Program-made: the position numbers and the translations under genes | Assembly: GCA_030064795.1 (NCBI GenBank) | Contig: JASJEI010000007.1 | Span: forward strand, 1 to 64,000 | Direction of reading: 5' to 3' | Length of the DNA stretch: 64,000 nucleotides | Source: Pleurocapsa sp. MO_226.B13 | Lineage (GTDB): Bacteria; Cyanobacteriota; Cyanobacteriia; Cyanobacteriales; Xenococcaceae | Shown here: one piece after another, positions 8,767-18,314 of the stretch | Layout of the letters: each line of letters begins with the position of its first letter | Numbering within the stretch: position 1 is the first letter of the stretch | Notes under the pieces: generated by a model | What the model saw: only the letters and a program-made list of their open reading frames with translations | What the model was told of the DNA's origin: nothing | Databases searched by the model: none

Positions 8767-9229
8767 TTAGTCTAAACTACAGTGATCAACCTTTTGACTC
8801 AAGCTAACGATAGGCGGGATTCCTTTCCAGTTAATAGTTTTCACCCAGAACAACATGGTTTCAACGTTGCACAAAAGAGTGCCATTCCAATGTTGTTCTA
8901 AAATGCCCCAACAGCGTTCAATGGGATTGTATTTGCGCTCGATAAGGAGGAAAGTGAAGTAACTGAATAGATTTTCCTATGTTGTCGGATAATTCTACCA
9001 TTCGGTTTAGAAATTGAGTCCGAATCCCACTATTTTCTGAGCCGTTATCCACTTTGATTTGAATCAAATCTATCTGTTGCTTTTCGAGTGGGGGAATCTT
9101 GTTCCACCACAGAAATAAACTATCTACGATAAAGTCACTGGTTTTGTAGGAACTGCCAAAGTTGAGATATAGTTGTCCACTGTCTTCATCCAAAATTCCA
9201 CAAGGAATATATTTTTCTGTGACTCCCAT
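8767..9229 (-). pseudogene. ISAzo13-type transposase C-terminal remnant, frameshifted
   Basis: One frame gives IPCGILDEDSGQLYLNFG, then a DFIVDSL...WW segment, IQIKVDNGSENSG and LLHFPPYR. A +1 shift near 8935 continues with KYNPIERCWGILEQHWNG and a tail ending KGIPPIVSLSQKV. The DNGSENSG and YNPIERCWGILE...W motifs are characteristic of the DDE core of ISAzo13-like transposases. The N-terminal part is missing. Confidence 0.8.
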
Positions 9230-9372
9230 ATCGATTTGCTTTTTATTTCCTCATCTTAATTTATTTGGTATCTTCTTTGCTGGAAATCACCTTAGATGCA
9301 ATAGTTTGATTATTTCTTGAAATAAGATCCGTACAAAATTGCCAGGGGTTATTTGACTGTTTTGATTGGGAA

Positions 9373-9783
9373 TTAAGTCGAACAAGGTTGTATTTGATAC
9401 AGGTTTAAAATAGTCGGATCCAGAGGACGAAAGAATTGCCAAGCGCGATCGAGCTGTTCTGTAGAAGTATCCAACCTCAGTAAAGAGTGGTGTTGCTGGA
9501 TATTTTTCCAAAGACTTAGATTGACGATCTTGTCTGTTTGGAGAATTGGCTTAGATTTGGGTGCTATTTGCCCCAAGACAATTAGCCGACGAGTTTTACG
9601 ATTAATTAACGCTACATGATGGCGATCGCGCCAAACTTGATATTCTTTAATTTCAGATAGGTGAATTTTGGTGTTGTCGTTGAAAAAAAAGCGATCGGTT
9701 ACATTAATCGCAATTTGTAGCAGTTTGCTTTGTCGGACATCTGTAAGATTAGAAACTTGCGTGGCAAACATAACTCGATTCAA
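9373..9783 (-). CDS. Hypothetical protein (136 aa)
   Basis: The predicted protein is soluble, with alternating beta-like segments (KIHLSEIKEYQVWRDRHHVALINRKTRRLIVLGQI) and a C-terminal helical part. No membrane segment or known motif is recognised. It starts at the ATG at 9783, just downstream of a heptamer repeat on the + strand. A short overlapping frame at 9287-9511 looks spurious. Coding status is plausible from codon composition and length, but not certain given the decayed surroundings. Confidence 0.5.
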   Translation of the reverse strand: MNRVMFATQVSNLTDVRQSKLLQIAINVTDRFFFNDNTKIHLSEIKEYQVWRDRHHVALINRKTRRLIVLGQIAPKSKPILQTDKIVNLSLWKNIQQHHSLLRLDTSTEQLDRAWQFFRPLDPTILNLYQIQPCST

Positions 9784-9788
9784 AACTA

Positions 9789-9809
9789 ATGACCAATAAC
9801 CAATGACTA
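9789..9809. repeat. Short heptamer repeat (ATGACCA-like)3
   Basis: Three tandem heptamers ATGACCA, ATAACCA and ATGACTA. The same family is seen at 14850-14877 and, inverted, at 58487-58513. Confidence 0.7.
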
Positions 9810-9984
9810 AATCTTACAAATTTCCTCCCAGATATACATCTGCAAAATGTATTAAATTGTTCTCTAACTAAATAGAGAGACAGCAACTTTCTGATTTTGG
9901 TCGATCTACTGAGTAGATTTTCCTACGACTAAAGTTCCAATAAAATTCGATCCTTCATCTTTTCCCGCTGCGGATTACCTAGGT

Positions 9985-12102
9985 CTAATCGCGATCTAAA
10001 CTAAAATTGGGAATGGGTATAATGCCCTTTTTCTCCATTAAGACAATTGACGAACGTGGAGCAACTCGGTAATTATTTTGATAGATTTTAGTCGCCCTCG
10101 TAAAGTCAGAAAAATCATGGGGTGCGGGTAAAGCAGTATCAATAATGCGATGCCAGTGGTTTCCTCGTCGTAATGGCGGTAATTCAAATCTCAGCGGTTT
10201 CCAGTAAGCATTGAGAACTACATAGAGATGTTCCTCTTTAGCTGGATGAGAGAGAGAAAAAGCTAGAGAATGGGAATCTTCTCGCCAATCAGGTTTATAC
10301 AGGCGCGTTCCGTGCCAAATCAGATGGGGTTTAAAACTTCTTTTCCCAACTTCCAAAAATCGTTCTTGACAGAAAATTTCTAATCCTTGAACAAAGTGAA
10401 TCAACTTTTTGACAAAACGCAATAAACTACCGTTCTTCTCTACCAAACTCCAGTCGAACCAACTTAATTCATTATCCTGACAATAGGCATTATTGTTACC
10501 CAATTGAGTATGTCTAATTTCGTCTCCCATCAGCAACATCGGTGTTCCTTGAGAAAGAAATAAAACCGTCAGAAAGTTTTTAATTTGTCGCGATCGCAAT
10601 TGCTCGATTTCAGGATCGTCTGTTTCTCCTTCTTCGCCACAGTTCCAACTAAAGTTATGATTGCCACCATCGCGATTTCCTTCTCCATTAGCGAGGTTGT
10701 GTTTGTGATTATAAGACACTAAGTCATTGAGGGGAAAACCATCGTGACAGGTAATAAAGTTGACGCTACGGTTAATATCAGTATCCAGTCGAGAATAAAT
10801 ATCGGGACTGGCTAAAATTCTCGCTGCTAGAGTTTTGACCATCCCGCGATCGCTTTTGACAAATTGGCGTACATCATCCCGAAACGGGCCATTCCACTCC
10901 GCAAACCAATCAGCTAATTCCACAAATTGACCGACACCATATAATCCTGCTGCATCCCAGGCTTCGGCGATTAATTTGGTTCCTGCTAAGACAGGATCGG
11001 ACTCGATGATGGAAATAATATCCATCATCCCGGTTTTGGGCTGAATTGGCTCGCCAAAGGTATTTCTGGCTAAAATAGTCGCCAAATCAAAGCGAAAACC
11101 ATCAACGTGCATCTCGGAAACCCAATAACGCAACGAATCCAGAATTAATCTGCTTACAACGGGATGATTGCCTTTTAAGGTATTACCACAACCACTATAG
11201 TTACTGTAGTAAGTCGGGTCTTCTGCTTCTAAAATATAGTAAGTTTGATTGTCTAGACCTTTAAACGAAATAGTAGGGCCTTGTTCGTTCCCTTCTGCGG
11301 TATGGTTAAAAACCACGTCTAAAATTACTTCAATTCCTTCTTTATGCAAGGCTTTGACCAGATCGCGAAACTCATCTACCGCTCCTAGGCGATCGCGTCG
11401 CGAACTGTAACCCCTGTGGGGAGCAAAAAAATTAATCGTGCTGTAACCCCAGTAATTTTTTAATCCAGGACGGACATCTTGCGGATCGAACTGATGTACG
11501 GGAAGTAATTCGACAGCAGTAATGCCTAGTTCCTTAAGATAGGGGATTTTTTCGATGATACCTGCATAGGTTCCTCTCTTGGACTTAGGTACTCCAGAGT
11601 TAGGATGGCGCGTAAAACCGCCTACGTGAAGCTCATAAATGACGCTACTAGCATAGGGAATACGAGGATGGCGATCGCCTTCCCAGTCATAGGTACTGGG
11701 GTCTAAGACTACTCCTTTGATTGCTGTGGCGCAGTTATCTCCTGGTCGAGAAGCAGCAGGGCGATCGTAAATTTCTTCCCCGACAATAGCTCGTGCATAG
11801 GGATCTAGTAAAACCTTAGCATTATCAAAACGCTGTCCTTTTTTGGGAGCAAATTTTCCATTAACCCGATAGGCATAGATCTGTCCTGCTTTGATTCCTG
11901 GGACAAAAACGTGCCAGTAGTAAAAGGTTTTATTTACTCTAGGGTCGAGTCTGATTATCTCAGTTGGCTGTTTGGCATCGGCAGTATCAAATAAGAGTAA
12001 TCTTACTGCGGTGGCATTTTCCGAAAATACACAAAAATTCACCCCATTAGGATATACTGTTGCTCCTAAAGGGAAACTCTCTCCTGGCAATATTTCTAAC
12101 AT
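9985..12102 (-). CDS. glgX: Glycogen debranching enzyme GlgX (isoamylase-type)
   Basis: The enzyme hydrolyses alpha-1,6 branch points of glycogen in the cytosol. The 705-residue protein starts with an N-terminal CBM48/isoamylase-N domain (GESFPLGATVYPNGVNFCVF). It then has a GH13 barrel with DVVFNHT (about residue 260), DGFRFDLA with the nucleophile Asp near 337, EAWDAAG with the acid Glu near 378, and CHDGFPLNDLVSYNHKHN near 452. The length matches GlgX/TreX proteins (about 690-710). It lies upstream of nothing co-directional except pgk, 225 bp away, so it is probably monocistronic or weakly coupled to pgk. Confidence 0.95.
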   Translation of the reverse strand: MLEILPGESFPLGATVYPNGVNFCVFSENATAVRLLLFDTADAKQPTEIIRLDPRVNKTFYYWHVFVPGIKAGQIYAYRVNGKFAPKKGQRFDNAKVLLDPYARAIVGEEIYDRPAASRPGDNCATAIKGVVLDPSTYDWEGDRHPRIPYASSVIYELHVGGFTRHPNSGVPKSKRGTYAGIIEKIPYLKELGITAVELLPVHQFDPQDVRPGLKNYWGYSTINFFAPHRGYSSRRDRLGAVDEFRDLVKALHKEGIEVILDVVFNHTAEGNEQGPTISFKGLDNQTYYILEAEDPTYYSNYSGCGNTLKGNHPVVSRLILDSLRYWVSEMHVDGFRFDLATILARNTFGEPIQPKTGMMDIISIIESDPVLAGTKLIAEAWDAAGLYGVGQFVELADWFAEWNGPFRDDVRQFVKSDRGMVKTLAARILASPDIYSRLDTDINRSVNFITCHDGFPLNDLVSYNHKHNLANGEGNRDGGNHNFSWNCGEEGETDDPEIEQLRSRQIKNFLTVLFLSQGTPMLLMGDEIRHTQLGNNNAYCQDNELSWFDWSLVEKNGSLLRFVKKLIHFVQGLEIFCQERFLEVGKRSFKPHLIWHGTRLYKPDWREDSHSLAFSLSHPAKEEHLYVVLNAYWKPLRFELPPLRRGNHWHRIIDTALPAPHDFSDFTRATKIYQNNYRVAPRSSIVLMEKKGIIPIPNFSLDRD

Positions 12103-12327
12103 TGAATATTTAGCACTGAATATCTAACACTATGGGAATTTTTAGGTTCAGTCTCCCCGTCCCTTTAAATTATTGGCTCCATAGCCAGTTTAGACTGAAT
12201 ATGAATTTCATTCTGCATAGTTACTTACTTTTGTTAAATATTCGACAAAAAAAATACCCGTAGAAAAACAATAGTCAATCCACAGGCTCGATAAGATTAA
12301 ATGTTTAATGCTCAATGATAAATATTC

Positions 12328-13527
12328 TTAGGCGTCATCTAAAGCGACGATACCAGGAAGAGTTTTGCCTTCGAGTAATTCTAGACTTGCACCACCACCA
12401 GTAGAAATGTGGCTCATCTTATCGGCGACACCTACTTTTTCTACCGCAGCTACCGAGTCACCACCACCAATGATTGTTACTGCATCAGACTTACCTGCTA
12501 AAGTATGAGCGATCGCTTCTGTACCAGCAGCAAATTTATCGAATTCAAATACACCCATTGGGCCATTCCAAATTACTGCATTACAGTCTGCTAAAGCCTC
12601 TTGGAAAACTTTAATCGAATCAGGGCCAATATCTAATCCCATCCAACCATCGGGAATATTTTCGATACTGACAGTCTGAGAATTAGCATCGGGGGCAAAG
12701 TTATCTGCTACTACCACGTCTGTAGGTAATAATAATTCAACGCCTTGCTCTTTGGCTTTAGCTTCCAAAGTTTTAGCCAGCTCTAGCTTGTCTTCTTCTA
12801 CCAAAGATTTACCAACGCTCAAACCACGAGCCTTATAGAAAGTGAAGATCATGCCACCACCGATCAGCAGCTTATCGCACTTATCCAATAAAGTTTCGAT
12901 TACGCCGATTTTACTCGATACTTTTGAACCACCAATAATCGCTGCTAGAGGACGTTTGGGGTTATCTACTGCATCTTGAAGATAATCTAGTTCTTTTTCA
13001 ATTAAGTAACCAGCAACACTAGGACTCAAATATTTAGTTACCCCTTCAGTAGAAGCATGAGCGCGGTGAGCAGTACCAAAGGCATCATTGACATACAAGT
13101 CGGCATTAGAAGCTAACTGTTTGGCAAATTCAGGATCGTTGCTAGTCTCTTCACTATGAAAACGTAAATTTTCTAATAAGACCACCTGACCATTGCTCAT
13201 ACCATTAACAGTAGAAGTAACTGCATCGCCTACGCAGTCATCGCACTTAGTAACCTCTTGTCCTAGTAATTCAGAAAGTCTTTGAGCAACGGGAGTGAGA
13301 CGTAACTTTTCTTTTACCTCGCCTTTAGGACGACCCATATGGCTACATAAAATCACCTTACCGCCTTTACCAACTAAATCTTTAATGGTTGGCAGAGCAG
13401 CCTTGATGCGAGTCTCATCTGTGATGTTACCATTGTCGTCTAATGGAACGTTAAAATCGGCTCTTACTAAAACTCTTTTTCCAGAAACATCTGCTTCTGT
13501 TAAACTCGCGACAGTCTTCTTAGCCAC
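12328..13527 (-). CDS. pgk: Phosphoglycerate kinase
   Basis: Catalyses the reversible transfer between 1,3-bisphosphoglycerate plus ADP and 3-phosphoglycerate plus ATP in glycolysis and the Calvin cycle. The 399 residues match the bacterial enzyme's length. Signatures are [12 protein letters not shown] near the N-terminus, [24 protein letters not shown] and, C-terminally, [13 protein letters not shown] followed by [16 protein letters not shown], a nucleotide-binding hallmark. The gene is transcribed towards glgX. A 355-bp spacer separates its start from the divergent sulfotransferase gene. Confidence 0.98.
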   Translation of the reverse strand: MAKKTVASLTEADVSGKRVLVRADFNVPLDDNGNITDETRIKAALPTIKDLVGKGGKVILCSHMGRPKGEVKEKLRLTPVAQRLSELLGQEVTKCDDCVGDAVTSTVNGMSNGQVVLLENLRFHSEETSNDPEFAKQLASNADLYVNDAFGTAHRAHASTEGVTKYLSPSVAGYLIEKELDYLQDAVDNPKRPLAAIIGGSKVSSKIGVIETLLDKCDKLLIGGGMIFTFYKARGLSVGKSLVEEDKLELAKTLEAKAKEQGVELLLPTDVVVADNFAPDANSQTVSIENIPDGWMGLDIGPDSIKVFQEALADCNAVIWNGPMGVFEFDKFAAGTEAIAHTLAGKSDAVTIIGGGDSVAAVEKVGVADKMSHISTGGGASLELLEGKTLPGIVALDDA

Positions 13528-13882
13528 TGCGACTTTCCTCCTAGCTGCTTGTTAAATAGATTAATAATAATTACCCAAGTCTAAAGATAAATTTAAATTT
13601 TGGGTCTAGGATTAATCTACCAGAGGTGTTGCACTAAAGAAAGCCTTTGAGATCCCCATCTTGTTGAACCGATAAACGGCGATCTCTGGAAGTAGAGAAA
13701 TTTTCAGTAATTTGAAACCTAACTCAGCTAAAAATCTTTTAAACAAAAGTTTACAGCCAATTTTGTGTTACAAAATCCTCGATTGAAAGTAGCAAGATAA
13801 AATCTAGCTAAATACTTTTACCTCGATCGAATAGGTAGCTTGTTTCTTATCTGTCAAAAATTATCCGAACCACTATAAATTA
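13528..13882. other. Divergent intergenic region, pgk / sulfotransferase
   Basis: This 355-bp AT-rich spacer between divergent genes must hold both promoters. No specific operator or RNA structure could be picked out by eye. Confidence 0.5.
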
Positions 13883-14710
13883 ATGAAGAAAGTATTTATC
13901 ATTGCCTTACCTCGTTCGGGTACATCTTGGTTACAGGGAATGTTGGGGCTTTTGCCTGAAATTGCCACGGTACGGGAAACTCATTTAGTTGACGGCTATC
14001 TGAGACATTTGATTAAGACTTGGAACAACGAACAACAAGATCTCGCCCCTGATGGTTTGAAGGCAATTTTTACTGAAGCAGAATTTTATGACTGTTTAAA
14101 AGTATTTAGCGATCGCGTTTTAAACAAAATTTTAGAGTTTAAGCCCCAGGCGGAGATTATTCTGGAAAAAACCCCCGATAATCTCAATTTTGTCCCCTTA
14201 CTCAATCGTTTATATCCTCAAGCCTATTTTATTCATGTCATTCGCGATCCTAGAGCGGTGGTAGCCTCCAATTTAGCCTTAAAACAAGAACCCTGGGGTT
14301 GGATTGGTGCTGACAAAGATCATCTAGATTTAGCTTTAAAATGGAAACAAGGCGTAGAAAAAAGCGATCGCGCTGAGAATTTGCTTCAGGAACGGTTTAT
14401 TGAAGTTCGTTACGAAGATCTCAAAAGCGATCGAGCAGCAGTGTTACTCAATATCACCCAGTTCTTAGAATTAGACTACACCAAGGAACAGTTGACCAAC
14501 CTCGTACCCCAAACCTCAGCAACGGATTTAGACCGCACCAAAGCCGATTTTCCTACCCACAACCCTTTTTTTGATACCAGAGCTAATTTTTTTCGTCGTG
14601 GCGAGATAGACGGCTGGAAACAAGAACTTACTAGCGAGCAAATTATGGATGTCGAAGGGGTATGTCTGAGATTGATGCTCGCTCATGGATATCAACCCAC
14701 ACAATTATAG
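13883..14710 (+). CDS. Sulfotransferase family protein
   Basis: Likely uses PAPS as sulfate donor. The N-terminal P-loop-like PSB motif is PRSGTSWLQGML (residues about 9-20). The 3'-phosphate-binding region is HVIRDPRAVVASNLALK. The protein has 275 residues, typical of compact bacterial sulfotransferases, with no membrane segment, so it is probably cytosolic. It differs clearly from the tandem pair at 25.7-30 kb, which has GMHRSGTS and RSPWDVVDS motifs. No glycan genes are adjacent, and the acceptor is unknown. Confidence 0.88.
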   Translation: MKKVFIIALPRSGTSWLQGMLGLLPEIATVRETHLVDGYLRHLIKTWNNEQQDLAPDGLKAIFTEAEFYDCLKVFSDRVLNKILEFKPQAEIILEKTPDNLNFVPLLNRLYPQAYFIHVIRDPRAVVASNLALKQEPWGWIGADKDHLDLALKWKQGVEKSDRAENLLQERFIEVRYEDLKSDRAAVLLNITQFLELDYTKEQLTNLVPQTSATDLDRTKADFPTHNPFFDTRANFFRRGEIDGWKQELTSEQIMDVEGVCLRLMLAHGYQPTQL

Positions 14711-14849
14711 TCATTCCAATTAGTTTTCTCATAATGGACTAGTTTTTAAGTCAAGAGTCAAGAGTCAAAAGTACGATTGAACGCTCTTGGAAACCAATAT
14801 TATTGAGTACATTTCCTATTTGTAATGACTAGATCGGCGATCGATGATG

Positions 14850-14877
14850 ATGACCAATGACCAATGACCGATGACCA
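14850..14877. repeat. Short tandem repeat (ATGACCA)4
   Basis: Four tandem heptamers, three exact ATGACCA and one ATGACCG, in the spacer upstream of the FHA-type exoprotein gene. Confidence 0.85.
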
Positions 14878-14965
14878 AAAACGAACTTTAGAAATGAGCA
14901 AAATTTGTAGGATAGGTGTAGGATAAAATATAAAGGAACTTAAATTAAGTGTTTATTAATTAAAG

Positions 14966-17900
14966 ATGAGCATGAAATTAGCTGGTATCTATCTTTCAGC
15001 AGGCACTCTGTGTCTTTTGCCCCTTGGTGTTAATGCTCAAATTACTCCCGATGGCAGCACTTCAACCACAGTAAATACAGACGGCAATGTTTCCACCATA
15101 GAAGCAGGAGATCGAGCGGGGTCTAATTTATTTCATAGTTTTGAGGCTTTTTCTGTTCCCAATGGCAATACCGCTTTTTTCAATAATACAACAGAAATTG
15201 AAAATATTTTCTCTCGCGTTACTGGAGGTAATATTTCCGCTATTGATGGCTTAATTCGGGCAAACAATGCCAATTTATTTTTGATCAATCCTGCGGGGGT
15301 TATTTTTGGCAATGGGGCGAGGTTAGATATCGGTGGTTCGTTTTATGGTGGTACTGCAGATAGTATTTTGTTTCCTGACGCTGTGGAATTTAATGCTAAT
15401 GAGACTAGCACGCCTATATTGACTATTAATGCCCCGATTGGGTTGAATTTTCGCGATAATCCAGCCGATGTAGCTATCCAAGGTTCGGGTGTAGAAGTGA
15501 TAGGAGAACAAAATTTTAATTTATTAGGTGGCAATATTAGTCTCGATACTGGCGGGATCGACGCTTCAGGAGGAAGGGTTGGTTTAGGTGCGGTATCCGC
15601 TGCGGGAACAGTTTCTCTGGATGAGAATTTAAGGCTAGATTTTAGTAATGTGGCTTTAGCAGATATCTCTTTAAACAATGGTGCGGAAATTGATGTTAGC
15701 GGTGCAGATGGGGGAGAAATTGAGGTCAATGCTCGGAATTTGACTTTATCAGAAAGTATCTTCAATGCGGGGATTAGTGCCAATAATTCTACGATCGCGT
15801 CTCAAGCAGGCGATATTACCATTAATGCTACGGAAACCGTTGCTTTAGAGTCGCAAAGCATTATAAGAAATAATGTCAATACCGATAGATCTGGTAATGC
15901 GGGAAATATTCTAATTAGAGCTAAAAACTTATCGATCGCTGATAATTCTCGACTATCCAGTATTTCTCAGGGGAACGGAAATGCAGGAAACCTGACTTTG
16001 GACATAGCAGAAAATATCGACCTAGACCGAACAGGAGGAATTAGAAGCCAAATCTTGCCCAATGCGATAGGCAATGGTGGAGATATTAAGATCGAGACAA
16101 CTTCTCTGAATCTTACCGCAGAATCCTCGATCTTTACTAACCTAGCAGGAGAAGGTGAAGCTGGTAACATTACCATTACAGCAAGCGATCGCATTGTTCT
16201 AGAAAACAGTAATTTTCAAACCAGCGTTTTACCAGAAGGAGTAGGAAATGCAGGTAACATTGACATTACTACAGGGTCTTTAGCACTTAGAAGAGGTGCT
16301 TTAGATGATCGTTCTCAGATTTTAGCTAATACAAGAGGACAAGGTGATGCAGGTAATATTACCATCGCAGCCCAGACAGACATATCTCTTGAAGACAGTA
16401 GTTTTTTCTTAGCTTCGGTAGCACCAGGGGGTGAAGGTAGTGGCGGAAATATCGCGATAACTACTACTAATCTATCTCTAACAGGAGAAGCTCAAGACAT
16501 CAGAGCTAATCTATTGACCGACTCCAGAGGTATTGGTGATGCAGGAGATATTGTCATCAATGCTTTAGGAACTATAGTACTCAATGAATACGGCCAAATA
16601 GTTAGTCAGGTTTCTGAAGGAAGGGGTAATGCAGGAAATATCACCATTAATTCAGATGGTTTATTTCTCAATACGGGTAGCTACATTATCAGCAATACAG
16701 GCGATCCTATTCCTCCCTTGTTGAATAATATTGGAGATGCAGGAAATATTGCCATTAATTCGCGAATTATTTCTTTAGATAACTTTTCTGAGATTACTAG
16801 TAATTCCTTAAGTAATGCAGATGGTAGGGCAGGAAATGTGAGCGTCAATACCGATACCCTAACCATTGCAGGAGGTTCAAACATCAACTCTCTGACTGAA
16901 AATAATTTTGATGGCGGTTCGATAGATATTAATGCCCAAAACATTGATTTAATTACAGGGGGCAAAATTGTGACTGCAACTAACAGCAGTGGTAAAGCAG
17001 GGAATATCAATTTAAATATTAGCGACAGCATTACTATTGATGGGAACAACACCCCCATTCCCACAGAAGAATTACGCTTTAGGGAAGTAACCCTACAAAA
17101 ACTAGAGCCTGATACTGGTTTATTTGCCAACACGACTGATGTTTCCAGCGGTAATGGCGGAAATATTAACATCACCACTCCGCAGACTATTTCAATCTTT
17201 AATGGCGGAAAAATTGCAGTAGATAGCGAAGGGACGGGTAGTGGAGGAAATCTATTTATTAGTGCTGGCGATCTAGATTTAAATAGTAAAAGTCAATTAA
17301 TTGCTGCAACCAGAGAAGGTCAAGCAGCACAACAACCCAGTAATATCGAGCTAACACTAGAAAATACTCTAAGCCTCCAAGGAGATAGCAAAATCTCGGC
17401 ACGGGCTTCTAACAATGCCAACGGCGGTAACGTCACTATCGATGCGGAATTTGTGATTGCTTTTCCTGGAGAAATAGAAGGTAATGATATTATTGCCAGT
17501 GCTGATGAAGGATCGGGAGGTAGAATTGAGATTTCCGCCCAAGAAATATTTGGCTTAGAAGAAGGGGAAGCCGAGTCAGAAAACAAAACTAACGACCTCG
17601 ATGTAACTTCGGAATTAGGTATTGATGGCAGTGTAACCATTAACACTCCAGACATTAACACTAAGACGGGAATTCGCGACTTGCCAGTAAATGCGATCGC
17701 TCCAGAAGAAACCGTACAACAAACCTGTTCTGCCACCAACGTCACTGGTGTTAGCAGTCTGAGTCTCCAAGGTAAGGGAGGAATACCAGCCGAACCCACA
17801 GATGTCATGACTTCAGACAATATTTTAGCTGCGGATCGATTCTCTCAGAGCGATCGAACCAACTCCAAGCCAGATAGTTTAGTAGGATCGACAACTAGTT

Positions 17901-18061
17901 CGACTAATTCAGATTACCCTCCCATTATCACCGCTTATGGAGCAATCTATCCCGCCAGAGGTTTAATAGTCACCGATACAGGAGAAATCATTCTCACTCG
18001 CTCTGCTAACCAACGTACTTCCAAATCTCCCAATGCAACCTCTAATTGTTTAGCAAACTGA
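14966..18061 (+). CDS. Filamentous haemagglutinin N-terminal domain exoprotein (TpsA-like)
   Basis: This 1031-residue secreted protein has a signal peptide (LAGIYLSAGTLCLLPLGVNA, cleaved before QITPDG). A two-partner-secretion domain follows, with FHSFEAFSVPNGNTAFFNN, IENIFSRVTGGNISAIDGLI, NANLFLINPAGVIFG and LDIGGSF. Behind it run many degenerate beta-helix repeats of the GNAGNITI / GGDIKI type over residues about 240-850. The C-terminus has a lone Cys (QQTCSATN) and a GKGGIPAEP motif seen in cyanobacterial homologues. Such proteins are exported through a TpsB (FhaC/ShlB) pore, and no tpsB is in this window. It is likely a surface adhesin or matrix protein. A related paralogue lies at 43166-46267. 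Confidence 0.92.
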   Translation: MSMKLAGIYLSAGTLCLLPLGVNAQITPDGSTSTTVNTDGNVSTIEAGDRAGSNLFHSFEAFSVPNGNTAFFNNTTEIENIFSRVTGGNISAIDGLIRANNANLFLINPAGVIFGNGARLDIGGSFYGGTADSILFPDAVEFNANETSTPILTINAPIGLNFRDNPADVAIQGSGVEVIGEQNFNLLGGNISLDTGGIDASGGRVGLGAVSAAGTVSLDENLRLDFSNVALADISLNNGAEIDVSGADGGEIEVNARNLTLSESIFNAGISANNSTIASQAGDITINATETVALESQSIIRNNVNTDRSGNAGNILIRAKNLSIADNSRLSSISQGNGNAGNLTLDIAENIDLDRTGGIRSQILPNAIGNGGDIKIETTSLNLTAESSIFTNLAGEGEAGNITITASDRIVLENSNFQTSVLPEGVGNAGNIDITTGSLALRRGALDDRSQILANTRGQGDAGNITIAAQTDISLEDSSFFLASVAPGGEGSGGNIAITTTNLSLTGEAQDIRANLLTDSRGIGDAGDIVINALGTIVLNEYGQIVSQVSEGRGNAGNITINSDGLFLNTGSYIISNTGDPIPPLLNNIGDAGNIAINSRIISLDNFSEITSNSLSNADGRAGNVSVNTDTLTIAGGSNINSLTENNFDGGSIDINAQNIDLITGGKIVTATNSSGKAGNINLNISDSITIDGNNTPIPTEELRFREVTLQKLEPDTGLFANTTDVSSGNGGNINITTPQTISIFNGGKIAVDSEGTGSGGNLFISAGDLDLNSKSQLIAATREGQAAQQPSNIELTLENTLSLQGDSKISARASNNANGGNVTIDAEFVIAFPGEIEGNDIIASADEGSGGRIEISAQEIFGLEEGEAESENKTNDLDVTSELGIDGSVTINTPDINTKTGIRDLPVNAIAPEETVQQTCSATNVTGVSSLSLQGKGGIPAEPTDVMTSDNILAADRFSQSDRTNSKPDSLVGSTTSSTNSDYPPIITAYGAIYPARGLIVTDTGEIILTRSANQRTSKSPNATSNCLAN

Positions 18062-18110
18062 TCCTAGTTCGCAAGTTTACCCTTTAGGGTTTAAAAATCA
18101 GTTCAGCAAA

Positions 18111-18142
18111 AAAACGCCTCTAGTTGCAACTGGAGACGTTTT
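18111..18142. terminator. Bidirectional rho-independent terminator
   Basis: The hairpin AAAACGCCTCTAG-TTGCAA-CTGGAGACGTTTT has 13 bp with one mismatch and one G-U pair, and sits between convergent genes. On the minus strand the stem is followed by a T7 run (A7 at 18108-18114). On the plus strand the T-tract is shorter. It best serves the egtC-egtB operon, with probable use by the exoprotein gene too. Confidence 0.75.
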
Positions 18143-18284
18143 AAAATGTCTAAAATTCAAATATGCTTAACCATAACATAGATATGACTATTTGTCGCAC
18201 CAAGTGCGATCGCCTCGATCGTCATTTCAACAACTTGACCTAAAGGCAAGAGGACAGAAGAGCAGGAATTCCTAACTCCCGTAC

Positions 18285-18304
18285 AGACAAGGCATGCCTT
18301 GTCT
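18285..18304. repeat. 20-bp perfect palindrome AGACAAGGCATGCCTTGTCT
   Basis: This perfect palindrome lies immediately downstream of egtB. It looks like an interspersed palindromic repeat of the kind common in cyanobacterial spacers, rather than a terminator, as no T-run follows. Confidence 0.8.
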
Positions 18305-18314
18305 CTCCGAACTC

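Noticed and set aside
9287..9511. 74-aa minus ORF overlapping the hypothetical gene
   Set aside because: It overlaps a longer, better frame and has no recognisable features.
15343..17820. Several long antisense ORFs in the exoprotein genes (also at 43396-45576)
   Set aside because: They are Pro/Leu/Ser-rich mirror frames of Gly/Asn/Ile-rich beta-helix repeats.
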